NCBI GenBank assembly: GCA_003150315.1
Contig: QAML01000091.1
Span: 3,427-67,426, forward strand
Source: Prevotellaceae bacterium
Lineage (GTDB): Bacteria > Bacteroidota > Bacteroidia > Bacteroidales > Bacteroidaceae
Direction: 5' to 3'
Length of the DNA stretch: 64,000 nucleotides
In this document: piece by piece, positions 7,160-16,820 of the stretch
Layout of the letters: the number at the start of each line of letters is the position of its first letter
Position numbering within the stretch: position 1 is the first letter of the stretch
Program-made: the position numbers and the translations under genes
Notes under the pieces: model-generated
Told to the model about the DNA's origin: nothing
Seen by the model: only the letters and a program-made list of their open reading frames with translations
Database searches by the model: none

Positions 7160-10006
7160 TTAGCGCACAACAATATTAACAATGCGTCCGGGCACTACAA
7201 TGACTTTTACAATCTGTTTGCCGTCAATGTATTTCTTTGCCTGTTCGCCGGCGAGCACCTCTTTCTCTATTTCCTCCTTTGTGGCTTCCACGGGGAAGGA
7301 CATGGTGAAGCGCGTCTTGCCATTGAACGAAATGCTGAGCGTTACGCTGTTTTCCTTAATGAACTTTTCGTTGAACTCGGGCCATTTTGCATCGCACACA
7401 CTGCTTGTGTGTCCGAGCTGTTCCCACAGCTCTTCAGCTATGTGGGGCGCAAACGGCGCAATGAGCACTACAAGTGGCTCAAGAACCTTTTTGGACGTAC
7501 ACTTCTGGCTGTTGAATTCTCCCACAGCTATCATGAAAGCCGAAATAGCCGTATTGTAAGAGAAATTGCCTATGTCTTCGGTTACTTTTTTTATGAGTTT
7601 GTGGAGAGTACGTAGGTTGTCTTCGGTCGGTTCTGCGTCGTTGGGAACAAACGAACCGCCTTTGCCGTTGAAGAGATTCCACAATTTATGGAGGAAACGG
7701 GAACAGCCGTCAATTCCGTTGCTATCCCAAGGTTTGCTTTGGTTTATGGGACCGAGGAACATCTCATAAAGTCGCAATGTATCGGCTCCGTAACGCTCAA
7801 CAACCATATCGGGATTTACAACATTGAACATGCTCTTCGACATCTTCTCTATTGCCCAGCCGCAAACGTATTTGCCGTCTTCAAGAATAAACTCCGCATC
7901 CTTGTATTCGGGTCTCCAGTTTCGGAAAGCCTCTGTATCGAGAACGTCATTGGAAACAATATTAACGTCAACGTGAATGGGCGTTACATCATACTTATCT
8001 TTTAATCCCAGAGACACAAATTTTCCTTTGTCTTCGCCTTCTTTCACACGATAAACGAAATTTGAGCGTCCCTGAATCATACCTTGGTTGATGAGTTTGG
8101 CAAATGGTTCTTCTGCCACCGAGTATCCGTAGTCGTGAAGTACCTTGTTCCAGAAACGGGAATAGATAAGATGTCCCGTGGCATGCTCTGTGCCGCCTAC
8201 ATAAAGGTCCACGCATTTCCAATAGTTGTCGGCTTCGGGCGAAACAAGGGCTTTGTCGTTATGAGCATCCATGTAGCGCAGATAATAAGCCGAAGAACCT
8301 GCAAAACCGGGCATTGTGTAAAGCTCGAGAGGGAACACATTTACATTGTCGACAAGACTTTTGTCAACGACTTTGCGTTCTTTTTCGTTCCAAGCCCACA
8401 TCTTTGCGCGTCCCAAAGGAGGTTCGCCGGTTTCGGTAGGCTCGTATTTGTCAACTTCCGGGAGCTCGAGCGGCAGACATTCCACAGGAATCATGCAAGG
8501 CATGCCATCTTTATAATAAACAGGGAAAGGTTCGCCCCAATAACGCTGACGCGAGAAAATTGCATCGCGAAGACGATAATTAACCTTGACTCTTCCGAGC
8601 TTGTGTTCCTTTACATATTTCTTTGTTGCCGCAATGGCTTCTTTTACAGTCAGTCCGTTGAGTGAAAAATCTATATACGGTTTTGCATCTTTGCGTGGAG
8701 AATTGGTTACGATGCCTTCTTTTGCGTCGAAACTCTCTTCTGACACATCGCATCCCTCGATAAGAGGAATAACAGGCAGGTTGAAATGCTTTGCAAAAGC
8801 GTAGTCGCGGCTGTCATGAGCAGGAACAGCCATAATGGCTCCCGTTCCGTAGCCCGCAAGTACGTAATCGCTTATCCACACCGGTATTTCTTCGCCCGTA
8901 AACGGGTTTATGGCGTAAGAACCCGAGAAAACGCCTGTAACTTTCCTGTCGGAAATGCGTTCGCGTTCGGTGCGTTTCTTCGTGGCATCGACATATTCTT
9001 TCACAGCCGTCTCCTGCGCGGGAGTTGTAAGCTCGTCAACCAAATCACTCTCGGGAGCGAGCACCATGAAAGTAACACCGAACATAGTGTCTGCGCGAGT
9101 TGTGAAAATCGTGAACTTTTTGTCGCTGTCCTTAACAGAGAAAACAACTTCCGTTCCCTCACTTCGTCCAATCCAGTTGCGCTGTGTTTCTTTAATGGAA
9201 TCGGTCCAGTCAATCGTATCAAGCCCGTCAAGCAAACGCTGTGCGTATGCCGAAACGCGCAGACACCATTGTTTCATTTTTTTCTGTACAACCGGGTAGC
9301 CGCCTCTCACAGAAACTCCGTCCACAACCTCGTCATTTGCGAGCACTGTGCCGAGCTGGGCGCACCAGTTCACTTCCGTTTCGCCGAGATAAGCAATGCG
9401 GTAGTTCATGAGTGCCTGTTGTTTTTCCTTTTCACTCTTGGCGTTCCACTCTTCTGCGGTAAATTCCGTTTCTTCACTGCATGCGGCATCCACGCCCTGC
9501 GTTCCGTTTTGCTCGAAATGCTTTATAAGTTCCTCGATAGGGAGTGCTTTTTTCGCGGCGTTCGAATAATAGCTGTTGAACATCAATATAAATGCCCACT
9601 GAGTCCATTTGTAATACGCGGGGTCGCATGTACGCACTTCGCGGTCCCAATCAAACGAGAACCCTATCTTATCCAACTGTTCGCGATAGCGTGTTATGTT
9701 TTTTACAGTGGTTACGGCGGGGTGCTGTCCGGTTTGTATTGCGTACTGTTCGGCAGGCAATCCGTAAGCATCATATCCCATTGGGTTCAAAACGTTGAAT
9801 CCGCAGAGGCGTTTGTATCTTGCGTAAATATCGCTTGCTATATATCCGAGGGGATGTCCCACATGAAGTCCCGCACCCGAGGGGTAAGGAAACATATTAA
9901 GCACATAATATTTGGGCTTTGAGCTATCTTCCGTTACATGATATATTTTCTTTTCCGCCCATGCCTTACGCCATTTTTCCTCTATCTTCTGAAACTCGTA
10001 ATCCAT
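7160..10006 (-). CDS. leuS: Leucyl-tRNA synthetase
   Basis: A cytoplasmic class Ia synthetase that charges tRNA-Leu. The 948-residue length is longer than the E. coli enzyme, owing to an insertion around residues 145-200 before the LGETEVNWC segment, as in other Bacteroidetes LeuRS. The HIGH motif reads HVGH at residues 48-51 (in [15 protein letters not shown]). The CP1 editing domain carries [12 protein letters not shown] and [11 protein letters not shown]. The catalytic loop is KMSKSMFN near residue 715, followed by an anticodon-binding domain. The start is the first ATG, with a minus-7 promoter motif 53 bases upstream. Confidence 0.98.
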   Translation of the reverse strand: MDYEFQKIEEKWRKAWAEKKIYHVTEDSSKPKYYVLNMFPYPSGAGLHVGHPLGYIASDIYARYKRLCGFNVLNPMGYDAYGLPAEQYAIQTGQHPAVTTVKNITRYREQLDKIGFSFDWDREVRTCDPAYYKWTQWAFILMFNSYYSNAAKKALPIEELIKHFEQNGTQGVDAACSEETEFTAEEWNAKSEKEKQQALMNYRIAYLGETEVNWCAQLGTVLANDEVVDGVSVRGGYPVVQKKMKQWCLRVSAYAQRLLDGLDTIDWTDSIKETQRNWIGRSEGTEVVFSVKDSDKKFTIFTTRADTMFGVTFMVLAPESDLVDELTTPAQETAVKEYVDATKKRTERERISDRKVTGVFSGSYAINPFTGEEIPVWISDYVLAGYGTGAIMAVPAHDSRDYAFAKHFNLPVIPLIEGCDVSEESFDAKEGIVTNSPRKDAKPYIDFSLNGLTVKEAIAATKKYVKEHKLGRVKVNYRLRDAIFSRQRYWGEPFPVYYKDGMPCMIPVECLPLELPEVDKYEPTETGEPPLGRAKMWAWNEKERKVVDKSLVDNVNVFPLELYTMPGFAGSSAYYLRYMDAHNDKALVSPEADNYWKCVDLYVGGTEHATGHLIYSRFWNKVLHDYGYSVAEEPFAKLINQGMIQGRSNFVYRVKEGEDKGKFVSLGLKDKYDVTPIHVDVNIVSNDVLDTEAFRNWRPEYKDAEFILEDGKYVCGWAIEKMSKSMFNVVNPDMVVERYGADTLRLYEMFLGPINQSKPWDSNGIDGCSRFLHKLWNLFNGKGGSFVPNDAEPTEDNLRTLHKLIKKVTEDIGNFSYNTAISAFMIAVGEFNSQKCTSKKVLEPLVVLIAPFAPHIAEELWEQLGHTSSVCDAKWPEFNEKFIKENSVTLSISFNGKTRFTMSFPVEATKEEIEKEVLAGEQAKKYIDGKQIVKVIVVPGRIVNIVVR

Positions 10007-10058
10007 CTTAATTATCGTTATATGTTCTGTTGCGGCTGTACGCTTCGCAATTCCTGCG

Positions 10059-10066
10059 CAAAGATA
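10059..10066 (-). promoter_or_regulatory. leuS minus-7 promoter motif
   Basis: On the minus strand TATCTTTG matches the Bacteroidetes minus-7 consensus TAnnTTTG, 53 bases before the leuS start. No clear minus-33 TTTG was seen. Confidence 0.6.
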
Positions 10067-10265
10067 GCAATTTAGTTTGACGTAATTCGCCGTTACGCAC
10101 CAAAACGTAGGTTCGCACGGCGTTGTAAGTCAGTATGTATTATCACGGGCGGGGCTTTTGCGCAAAATCCCTGCTTTTTCAATGTATATTTATCATTTTT
10201 ACAGTAAAACACACATTCTTCTTTCTTTTTCATTGGTTTATTATTATTTTTCCAAACAAAGGATT

Positions 10266-10273
10266 TATTTTTG
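10266..10273 (+). promoter_or_regulatory. amt minus-7 promoter motif
   Basis: TATTTTTG matches TAnnTTTG, 31 bases before the chosen ATG at 10304. An upstream TTG in frame at 10271 falls inside this motif, which argues for the downstream ATG. Confidence 0.6.
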
Positions 10274-10303
10274 CGCCATATACAAACAAAAACGAAACTT
10301 AAT

Positions 10304-11689
10304 ATGAAAATCAAAAAGAAATGGATTGTCCTTATGGGGCTGATGGTTATCATTACCATTGCGGGGCTTTTCGCATCGGAGCCGAGCTTTGAGTGTGATT
10401 TTTCAAAGATTAACGGGGCTGACGTGGCGTGGTTGATTACCGCCACAATCTTTGTGCTGATGATGACACCGGGTCTGTCGTTTTTTTACGGCGGAATGGT
10501 GGGCGCGCGAAACGTCATTTCCACCATGTTGCAGAGCTTCATAGCCATGGGAATCATTACCGTGCTGTGGGTAGCCTTCGGATTCAGCCTTTGCTTTGGC
10601 GACGACATAGGCGGAATAATCGGAAATCCCTGTACATTCGCCATGTTTCAAAACGTAGGGGCTGCAGTCTACACCACACCCACCGGCAAGATTCTCGGAG
10701 GAGCTACCATTCCACTCGCACTGTATGCGTTGTTTCAGATGAAGTTTGCCATAATCACGCCGTCGCTTATAACGGGTTCGTTTGCCGAGAGGGTGAGGTT
10801 TTCCGCCTATCTGTTTTTCATGATATTCTTCTTTGTGTTCATCTACTGCCCTCTCGCCCACCTTACATGGCATCCCGACGGACTTTTCCTCAAATGGGGC
10901 GTGGTCGATTTCGCCGGCGGTATCGTGGTTCACGCTTCTTCGGGCGTTGCAGCCCTTGCAGGAGCGATTTTCCTGGGAAAACGCCGCACGTCGACCAAAG
11001 ACGAGGAACCCGCCAACATACCTTTCGTACTCCTTGGTGCAGCTTTGCTGTGGCTGGGTTGGTTCGGATTCAACGCAGGCAGCTCGCTCCACGCCGACGG
11101 TCAGGCTGTGAAAGCTTTCTTGAACACCACCACGGCTTCGGCAACAGCCATGATGACATGGATATTCTTTGACTGCCTTCGCGGACGCAAGCCATCGGCA
11201 ATGGGAGCCGCCGTGGGCTGCGTTGTGGGACTTGTGGCATGTACGCCGTCTGCCGGATACGTGAGCGTGGGGCAAACCATTTTCATTTCGTTTGTCATAG
11301 CCATAATTTGCAACATTGCCGTTTATTGGAGGTCGCACAGCCGCATTGACGATGCCCTCGACGTTTTCCCCACACACGGCACGGGCGGCATTGTGGGCAC
11401 CATAATGACGGGCATATTCATTCACGACGGTCTGATTTCGGGCACATCGCAGGGCGTAGTGGTTTTCCTGTTCCACCTTCTTGCCGTGGCAATCGTCATA
11501 GCCTATACTTTCGGAATGAGCTACCTCGGATATTGGCTCATAGACAAGTTCATTCCCATGCGTGTAAGCATTGAGAGCGAAAAAGTGGGTCTCGACCTCA
11601 GCCAGCACGATGAACATTACGGTCTCGCCCATTTCGGAGAGCGCGAACTTGCGGAATACGAAGAGCACATAAGAAACAAGGAAAAATAA
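10304..11689 (+). CDS. amt: Ammonium transporter (Amt family)
   Basis: A 461-residue polytopic inner-membrane protein of the Amt/MEP/Rh family, which conducts ammonium into the cell. It begins with a signal-like helix (WIVLMGLMVIITIAGLFA), then the family start (NGADVAWLITATIFVLMMTP, GLSFFYGGMVGARNV). It continues with AHLTWHPDGL (pore twin-His region), DFAGGIVVHASSGVAALAGA, the LLGAALLWLGWFGFNAGS signature and DVFPTHGTGGIVGTIMTG (second pore His). No PII gene (glnK) lies next to it, although amt-glnK pairs are common elsewhere. The ATG at 10304 is preferred to an in-frame upstream TTG because of the promoter motif and the membrane start. Confidence 0.95.
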   Translation: MKIKKKWIVLMGLMVIITIAGLFASEPSFECDFSKINGADVAWLITATIFVLMMTPGLSFFYGGMVGARNVISTMLQSFIAMGIITVLWVAFGFSLCFGDDIGGIIGNPCTFAMFQNVGAAVYTTPTGKILGGATIPLALYALFQMKFAIITPSLITGSFAERVRFSAYLFFMIFFFVFIYCPLAHLTWHPDGLFLKWGVVDFAGGIVVHASSGVAALAGAIFLGKRRTSTKDEEPANIPFVLLGAALLWLGWFGFNAGSSLHADGQAVKAFLNTTTASATAMMTWIFFDCLRGRKPSAMGAAVGCVVGLVACTPSAGYVSVGQTIFISFVIAIICNIAVYWRSHSRIDDALDVFPTHGTGGIVGTIMTGIFIHDGLISGTSQGVVVFLFHLLAVAIVIAYTFGMSYLGYWLIDKFIPMRVSIESEKVGLDLSQHDEHYGLAHFGERELAEYEEHIRNKEK

Positions 11690-11715
11690 ACAGGGCATAC
11701 TAATATCGCAAACGG

Positions 11716-11760
11716 AAATGTCCGCAACGCCCCGGGGTGTTAGCGGACATTTTTTCTTTT
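11716..11760 (+). terminator. Rho-independent terminator after amt
   Basis: Perfect 10-bp stem AAATGTCCGC (11716-11725) with GCGGACATTT (11743-11752), 17-nt loop, followed by a T-rich tail (TTTTTTCTTTT). It sits 26 bases after the amt stop. Confidence 0.88.
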
Positions 11761-11898
11761 GCATACGTTTCGAAAGGCATACCGTTCGACGGAAAACTGT
11801 CGGAAAACACGCCTCACAGAGCTTTCCGACCCCGAAACTGCAAAATCCGGGATAACTTCTTGACACACAACACCTTGAATACATTTTACAGACACCCG

Positions 11899-12018
11899 AA
11901 TAAGTTATTGTGATTCAGATACTTATTACGGCAAAAAACATAAGGCACATATTTTAAAATAAGTGCCTTGTATTTTAAAATATATGGCTTGTATTTTTTG
12001 CGATAAGCCATGTGTTTT
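11899..12018 (-). repeat. Palindromic intergenic repeat, copy 3
   Basis: Read on the minus strand: left flank ACACATGGCTTATCGC, arms B, A and A-prime, then right flank AGTATCTGAATCACAATAAC. Module orientation M-prime. It lies in a convergent gap in which both neighbouring genes have their own hairpin terminators. Confidence 0.92.
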
Positions 12019-12282
12019 TCGAACCGTGGTAAAAAGGTGCTCCAATAACCCGCAAATTACACTTAAATTGCCATGCCGTTTCGCACATTTCCCGAACCGT
12101 TTGCACATTCACCGCACAGGATATTCAAAACATCAGAACAGCATCGCGCCGTGCACCGCTTACAGCATGCAGGCAAGCATTATGTCCCCATGCGAACGCA
12201 TACATGCACAATAATCGGGCATTCCGATTTCACGACACGCGCAAAGGCATGCAAATATATAGAACCCGGCAATGCCGAAAAC

Positions 12283-12315
12283 AAAAAAATCCCGCACGTT
12301 TATCGTGCGGGATTT
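12283..12315 (-). terminator. Rho-independent terminator of the 1195-residue secreted protein gene
   Basis: Perfect 12-bp stem AAATCCCGCACG (12287-12298) with CGTGCGGGATTT (12304-12315) and a 5-nt loop. On the minus strand it is followed by a run of seven T. It begins 22 bases after the minus-strand stop. Confidence 0.9.
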
Positions 12316-12337
12316 AATTATATGTAAGGCGTTCGTA

Positions 12338-15300
12338 TTACTTAACGAGAACCTTGTTCTTGCCTACTACGTAAACACCCTTCTTCAAGCCCTTGGTTGC
12401 CTCAACAGCCTTGACATTCTTCTTAACGAGCACACCGTCGAGAGTGTAAACGTTAACGATTGCTTTCTGTGAGTTAATCAAAGATGCAATTCCGTTAGGT
12501 ATTTCAACTGTACCGTTGGAAGAATCAACAGGAATGACAGCATCGATGGAAGCTTCAGGATCGTTTACAATCTGAGAAGGATCGAGATAAGCATCCTGAG
12601 GATCGAGAATCCAAGTACCGGCAGCACCACCGTGAACCTTAGCTACGTTAGCTTGGAAATAAAGCATCTCAGTAGGATAAGGCCATGAAGCAAACTGACC
12701 GCCAAGACCGTTAACCATCTTAGCCTCGTGGGTAACGTTGCCGCCGTGAGCCGGATGAAGATCGATAACTACAGGAGTTTCGGGATCGTAAGCATCCAAA
12801 TCGTCAACAATCATTACAAACGGAGTACCTGCGGGGATACCGCCCAACTCTTCATCGGGAACGAACTCGGTAAGGTTGATGGCTGTGATGGTCTTGCCGT
12901 CATCGCCAACTTCATAACCGCATACGCTGTAAGTTTGAACGTTGTGTCCTTCGGTATAAGCAGAAGGCATGTCTTCGGTGTCGAACGGATTAACTCTTGC
13001 AAACACCTTGTCAGCTTTGAGAGTGATTCTGCTTGTCATTTCGGGAGAAATCTCTTCCATTGCCCAAGCACCCCAACCGTTAGCTTCGGGAGCTTTGCCG
13101 CCCATGCTCGGCACACCGGGAAGAACATTGCTCTGGATGAAGTAAGCAGCATTGAGATCGACGTTGGTGTAAATGGCAAACTGACCATCACCTATTGCAT
13201 CGAGACGAACAGGTCCGCGATTAATGGGATAACCATTTGCAACGCAAATCATGTTGTAGACATTGGGAGTGCCGGTAGCCTCGAATTTCCAAACACGACG
13301 CAAATCCTTGATGTTATTCTCAAGACCTACGCAGCCCAAACCGTCGGATGCGTTAAGACCACCCATGTAAGAGTATTTGCCTTTGACAGGATTGCCTGCA
13401 CCATCAACAGCTGTTTCATCAGCACAGGAAACGAAATACCAAGTATCGGGATCCGGACCAACCATTGAGTTTACAAGCTCGTTGTAAGCACGGGTGAGAA
13501 GAGTGTCAAGGCGGGCAATCTCACGCTGTTTGAGGTCCTCAAACGGATAAGCGTCATCAACCTCAACAAGAGCCTCTTCGAAAGCATTAATCTTGTCGCC
13601 GGGGAAATAGAAAGGTTCGCTACCTTCTGCAACTTTGGGAGCAAATGCCTTAGCCTTGTTAAGCACGAGGCAAATGTCGGTAGTGTCTTTCCAAACAAGG
13701 AGAAGATTTGTATAAGCACCTCTCAAGTCTGCAATATCCTGTGAAGAAACATTACCGGATTCAGCCTTTACGCGAGCAGTAGCAATAGCGGCACGAAGAT
13801 CTTGGATTGCCTGATTGATTTCAGGGTCTGTCATGTTAGGATTAACCTCGGCAGTCATAGGATATGCCTGAAATTCCGAGAAAGTAAAGAAAGGGTAGCC
13901 GTATTTACCAAGATCCATTGTATTGGTCTTGATGACTTTCATATTAAGATAGCGATAACCTGCCGGCATAACCACGGGATCGGCTGCAGTGTACTCGGGA
14001 TCTTCTGCCGCAGTGGGGAATCCTGCTTGCGGATTCTTACGTTCGCCAAGATATTCCCAATTTACAGCATCGTTACTTGCATAGAATTGTACGTCAATGG
14101 GACGATACATGGCTTTCCAAACAGAACCGCGTGCACGCCAGTGCAAAGCGATGTTGTGAGGAAGGACTTTGCCTTCACCGGCATCGATGCGCAAAGCATG
14201 ATAGTCGTTCAAATCGGTACCTTCTACGGTAGAATTATTGTAAGCACTGATACAGTGTGTCTCAGGATCGTTATCAAGAAGTCTGTTAAGGTCTGCGCCT
14301 TCAGTAGACTGATTGGTGATGTAAAGTTGCGAAGCACTGGTAATGATAGGAGCGTCCATATTAATAGTATATATGGAGTCTACATTAACGCGTGCGGATG
14401 TTTCAGCAATAAGGCTGCGAAGAGTATCGGTGCGAAGCTTCTGCGGATAGAGAACATCAAGCGAAGCGACTTCTTCATCAGAATATTTGTGCAAATAAAG
14501 GTCAGAACCGTTTCCGTTTTGCACCCAGCAAAGGTCTGTAGCAGTTGCGTAGCTCATGTTGTGGGCTTTGGTTGCAGCGTCGACGATATAGAATTTTTCT
14601 CCTTTATTGCGAGTAATTACCATTTCTGTGTTCTGCGATTTGGAAAGACCGATACTTGCGCCGGCCTGATAGAGGTCGGTGGTATTGATATACTCTCCCG
14701 TTTCACGGCTTTGGATTGAATAGTTACCGCTTGCGAGCTTGGTGATTTTCCAAATGTATGCAGGATTCAGGGTTTCCCAACCGAAAGCGTAAAGATAGCT
14801 GTTCTTCGCTGTCCAAGCACTTCCGCTCTTGCCTTGTTCGGTAACTGCTGCATAAGTGTTGGTAGAAATTGTGTAATAACCGTCGGTTACTTCAACGAGC
14901 GAAGCATCAAGTGCAGCTTTTGCTGCTACGAATTTGTCGAGAGCGACTTTGCATGCTTCTTCTGTGGGAGTTGTTACGCTGTCTGCGAGCATATTTTTAG
15001 AAGCGGTGAGTTCTGCGTTGAAAGCATCGAAAGCTTCTTTTGAATACTGACCGGGATCTTTACCAAATGTATAGTCGCCGGGAACGAAGGAATTGATGTT
15101 AGCCTGCAAGAGGTCGCGATTGCGGGTGGATTCTACCAGAGCGAGGTCAGCCTCACTCACAGGAACGAGTTTCCAAGAGCCTTCGCCGCTTACATTCTTG
15201 TCCTGCCAGTTACCAATAGGACCGGTAACGGCATTACCACTGTTATGATGCTGAATGTTGTAGGTCCAGTTTGCGCCAACACAGTGAATGTTGAACTGAC

Positions 15301-15925
15301 CGTTGGGGCTGATGTTGTCGAACACCTGTTCGGTTTCGAGGGTATTGGTCATGTACATGTTTGTTTCCTGACCATCGATAACATCATTGTGGTTTACATA
15401 CTGACCGGTTGCAAGATTCTGAATGGAGTAATTGCCGCTGTCAAGTTTTTTAACGTTCCACAAGAAGAGAACCTGGGGTTCTTTCTTCTTCCATCCGGGA
15501 TAGTTGCCCTCATAAGGAGCAAACCAAGCCATTGTGTCCTTGTCTGCGAAAGCAGAATAGGTTGTAACGATGTAGTAAGTGCCATCGGTTACGGGATTAA
15601 TGGCTGCTTCCACTTTGGCTTTGGCTTCCTTTAGCTTGGCACACATTGCGGCTTTCTCCTCATCGGTAGCCGTTGTGCTGCTTGCCATTTGGATAGCATC
15701 GGAATAGATGTTGTAAAACTCTTCATAGACAACTTCGTCTCCGACATAGCCGGGCGCACTGCCGTAAGCATAGTCGTCAACTCCAAACTTGAAGCTGTCC
15801 AGAAGCTCTTGGAGGGTTTGTTCCTCCTCTGTGTCTCCGTCGTCATTCGAAGCGAAGACAACCGCTGAAGGTGCCATTATCAACAGCACCGCAAGGGCAA
15901 TCAGTTTCGATAAAAATTTTTCCAT
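12338..15925 (-). CDS. Large secreted multidomain protein with lectin-like, FIVAR-like and F5/8 type C-like regions
   Basis: A 1195-residue exported protein of unknown activity. A signal peptide covers residues 1-25 (LIALAVLLIMAPSAVVFA). Two similar lectin/ricin-like modules follow: one around VTDGTYYIVTTYSAFADKD and SGNYSIQNLATGQYVNHND, the other around VTDGYYTISTNTYA and SGNYSIQSRETGEYINTTD. FIVAR-like helical stretches lie between and after them (KEAFDAFNAELTASKNML). A discoidin-like (F5/8 type C) region follows in the middle (LLDNDPETHCISAYNN; DVQFYASNDAVNWEYLGE). The C-terminus (VNVYTLDGVLVKKNVKA ... KGVYVVGKNKVLVK) resembles type IX-like sorting tails of Bacteroidales. No catalytic domain is recognised, so surface glycan binding is the best guess. 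It has its own terminator and no operon partner. Confidence 0.8.
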   Translation of the reverse strand: MEKFLSKLIALAVLLIMAPSAVVFASNDDGDTEEEQTLQELLDSFKFGVDDYAYGSAPGYVGDEVVYEEFYNIYSDAIQMASSTTATDEEKAAMCAKLKEAKAKVEAAINPVTDGTYYIVTTYSAFADKDTMAWFAPYEGNYPGWKKKEPQVLFLWNVKKLDSGNYSIQNLATGQYVNHNDVIDGQETNMYMTNTLETEQVFDNISPNGQFNIHCVGANWTYNIQHHNSGNAVTGPIGNWQDKNVSGEGSWKLVPVSEADLALVESTRNRDLLQANINSFVPGDYTFGKDPGQYSKEAFDAFNAELTASKNMLADSVTTPTEEACKVALDKFVAAKAALDASLVEVTDGYYTISTNTYAAVTEQGKSGSAWTAKNSYLYAFGWETLNPAYIWKITKLASGNYSIQSRETGEYINTTDLYQAGASIGLSKSQNTEMVITRNKGEKFYIVDAATKAHNMSYATATDLCWVQNGNGSDLYLHKYSDEEVASLDVLYPQKLRTDTLRSLIAETSARVNVDSIYTINMDAPIITSASQLYITNQSTEGADLNRLLDNDPETHCISAYNNSTVEGTDLNDYHALRIDAGEGKVLPHNIALHWRARGSVWKAMYRPIDVQFYASNDAVNWEYLGERKNPQAGFPTAAEDPEYTAADPVVMPAGYRYLNMKVIKTNTMDLGKYGYPFFTFSEFQAYPMTAEVNPNMTDPEINQAIQDLRAAIATARVKAESGNVSSQDIADLRGAYTNLLLVWKDTTDICLVLNKAKAFAPKVAEGSEPFYFPGDKINAFEEALVEVDDAYPFEDLKQREIARLDTLLTRAYNELVNSMVGPDPDTWYFVSCADETAVDGAGNPVKGKYSYMGGLNASDGLGCVGLENNIKDLRRVWKFEATGTPNVYNMICVANGYPINRGPVRLDAIGDGQFAIYTNVDLNAAYFIQSNVLPGVPSMGGKAPEANGWGAWAMEEISPEMTSRITLKADKVFARVNPFDTEDMPSAYTEGHNVQTYSVCGYEVGDDGKTITAINLTEFVPDEELGGIPAGTPFVMIVDDLDAYDPETPVVIDLHPAHGGNVTHEAKMVNGLGGQFASWPYPTEMLYFQANVAKVHGGAAGTWILDPQDAYLDPSQIVNDPEASIDAVIPVDSSNGTVEIPNGIASLINSQKAIVNVYTLDGVLVKKNVKAVEATKGLKKGVYVVGKNKVLVK

Positions 15926-16241
15926 AAACTATGAATTAATAATGTTAAACAGTATCTTTCTTTATTGCCGACGGATATGGAGTGTCCGACGGTTTTCGAT
16001 ATTTAATTTTCGCTTTAGATTCCGTGTTATTGTATATTTACACACACAAATATGTAAAAATACTTTCGAACGGCAAAAACTTTTCTCCGAAAACTTCGTT
16101 TTGCAATGAAAATTTTTGCAATCAAATGCTTTTGAGAGTTATGAAATTGCAAAACGCAGTTTTTCTTTGTGCATCATATTGCAGAAAATCCTGACATTTC
16201 CTTCAATTTTTCTTTGGCAAATGTTAATGCAGAGGACTTGC

Positions 16242-16275
16242 GGGAGGGAATTTCCGTTCCCTCCCCCTTTGTTTG
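16242..16275 (+). terminator. Terminator-like hairpin without an upstream gene
   Basis: A perfect 9-bp GC-rich stem, GGGAGGGAA (16242-16250) with TTCCCTCCC (16257-16265), 6-nt loop, followed on the plus strand by a T-rich tail (CCCTTTGTTTGC). No plus-strand gene precedes it, so it might end a short non-coding transcript from 15930-16240, or have no role in termination. Confidence 0.4.
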
Positions 16276-16497
16276 CTTTCAGGTAATGTGTGAGTTAGTG
16301 AATCTTGTTTTCTTTTTCCGTTTTATTATGCCACAAATATAATGAAAATATTTTTCAATCGCATAAATGTTTTTTTCAAAATCTTCGTTTTCCGTACAAA
16401 AATATTCACGGGCAGGCATACATGCCGAAAAACGTGCAAAATTCCCGTTCAATTTCGGGACATTCGTGCATGTTGCGAAAGCTATTTCACGACACGG

Positions 16498-16634
16498 AAA
16501 AACACACATGGCTTGTTGTAAAAAATACAAGCCATATATTTTAAAATACAAGCCATATATTTTAAAATACAAGGCACTTATTTTAAAATAAGTGCCTTGT
16601 ATTTTTCGTCTTTCCAAATGTCTTATTTTCAACA
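16498..16634 (+). repeat. Palindromic intergenic repeat, copy 4 (extra arm)
   Basis: Left flank ACACATGGCTTGTTGT, then arms B, B, A and A-prime, then right flank CGTCTTTCCAAATGTC. This copy has a duplicated B arm, giving four arms instead of three. Module orientation M-prime. It lies 3' of the minus-strand DUF5722 gene. Confidence 0.92.
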
Positions 16635-16724
16635 TTTTACAAAAGCACCAAAAATCGCCTTATTTTGCCGCCTCTCAGCGCATTATGTAAAGCCTTTTTG
16701 CCTTTGCCCATGCGTCGGAAAACG

Positions 16725-16766
16725 AATAAGTCCGGCGGAAACCTGTTCCGTCGGACTTATTTTTAT
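16725..16766. terminator. Hairpin terminator downstream of the DUF5722 gene
   Basis: Stem AATAAGTCCG (16725-16734) with CGGACTTATT (16752-16761), 17-nt loop. It lies about 60 bases after the minus-strand stop. The T-run is better on the plus strand than on the minus strand, where the tail is CGTTTTCC. Confidence 0.6.
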
Positions 16767-16820
16767 ATGTCCTGCCGCAGTAAAACGGCGGGATGTGATT
16801 TTGCCCCTATGCTGCGGAGA

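Larger units (their letters stand above)
10007..10303. other. Divergent intergenic region leuS / amt
   Basis: It holds a minus-7 motif for each direction and AT-rich DNA. No RNA gene, repeat element or palindrome was seen; this is one of five divergent gaps, all of which lack the palindromic repeat. Confidence 0.6.
11690..12337. other. Convergent intergenic region after amt
   Basis: It contains the amt terminator, repeat copy 3 (11899-12018), and the terminator of the minus-strand gene (12283-12315). The remaining 260 bases between the repeat and the second terminator show no recognised gene or RNA. Confidence 0.6.
15926..16820. other. 895-bp intergenic region
   Basis: AT-rich DNA upstream of the large secreted protein gene. 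From left to right: an AT-rich leader/promoter region for the minus gene, an unattached plus-oriented hairpin (16242-16265), repeat copy 4 (16498-16634), and a hairpin at 16725-16766 serving the DUF5722 gene. No convincing protein-coding gene was found; short frames here arise mainly from the repeat. Confidence 0.6.

Noticed and set aside
8786..9922. A long plus-strand frame inside leuS
   Set aside because: It is the complement of a strongly conserved synthetase and shows no domain of its own.
16498..16634. Short peptides with repeated KYKALILK or KYKPYILK sequence as genes
   Set aside because: They arise wherever the palindromic repeat is translated in one frame, in many unrelated gaps and as tails of unrelated short frames, so they are a by-product of the repeat.
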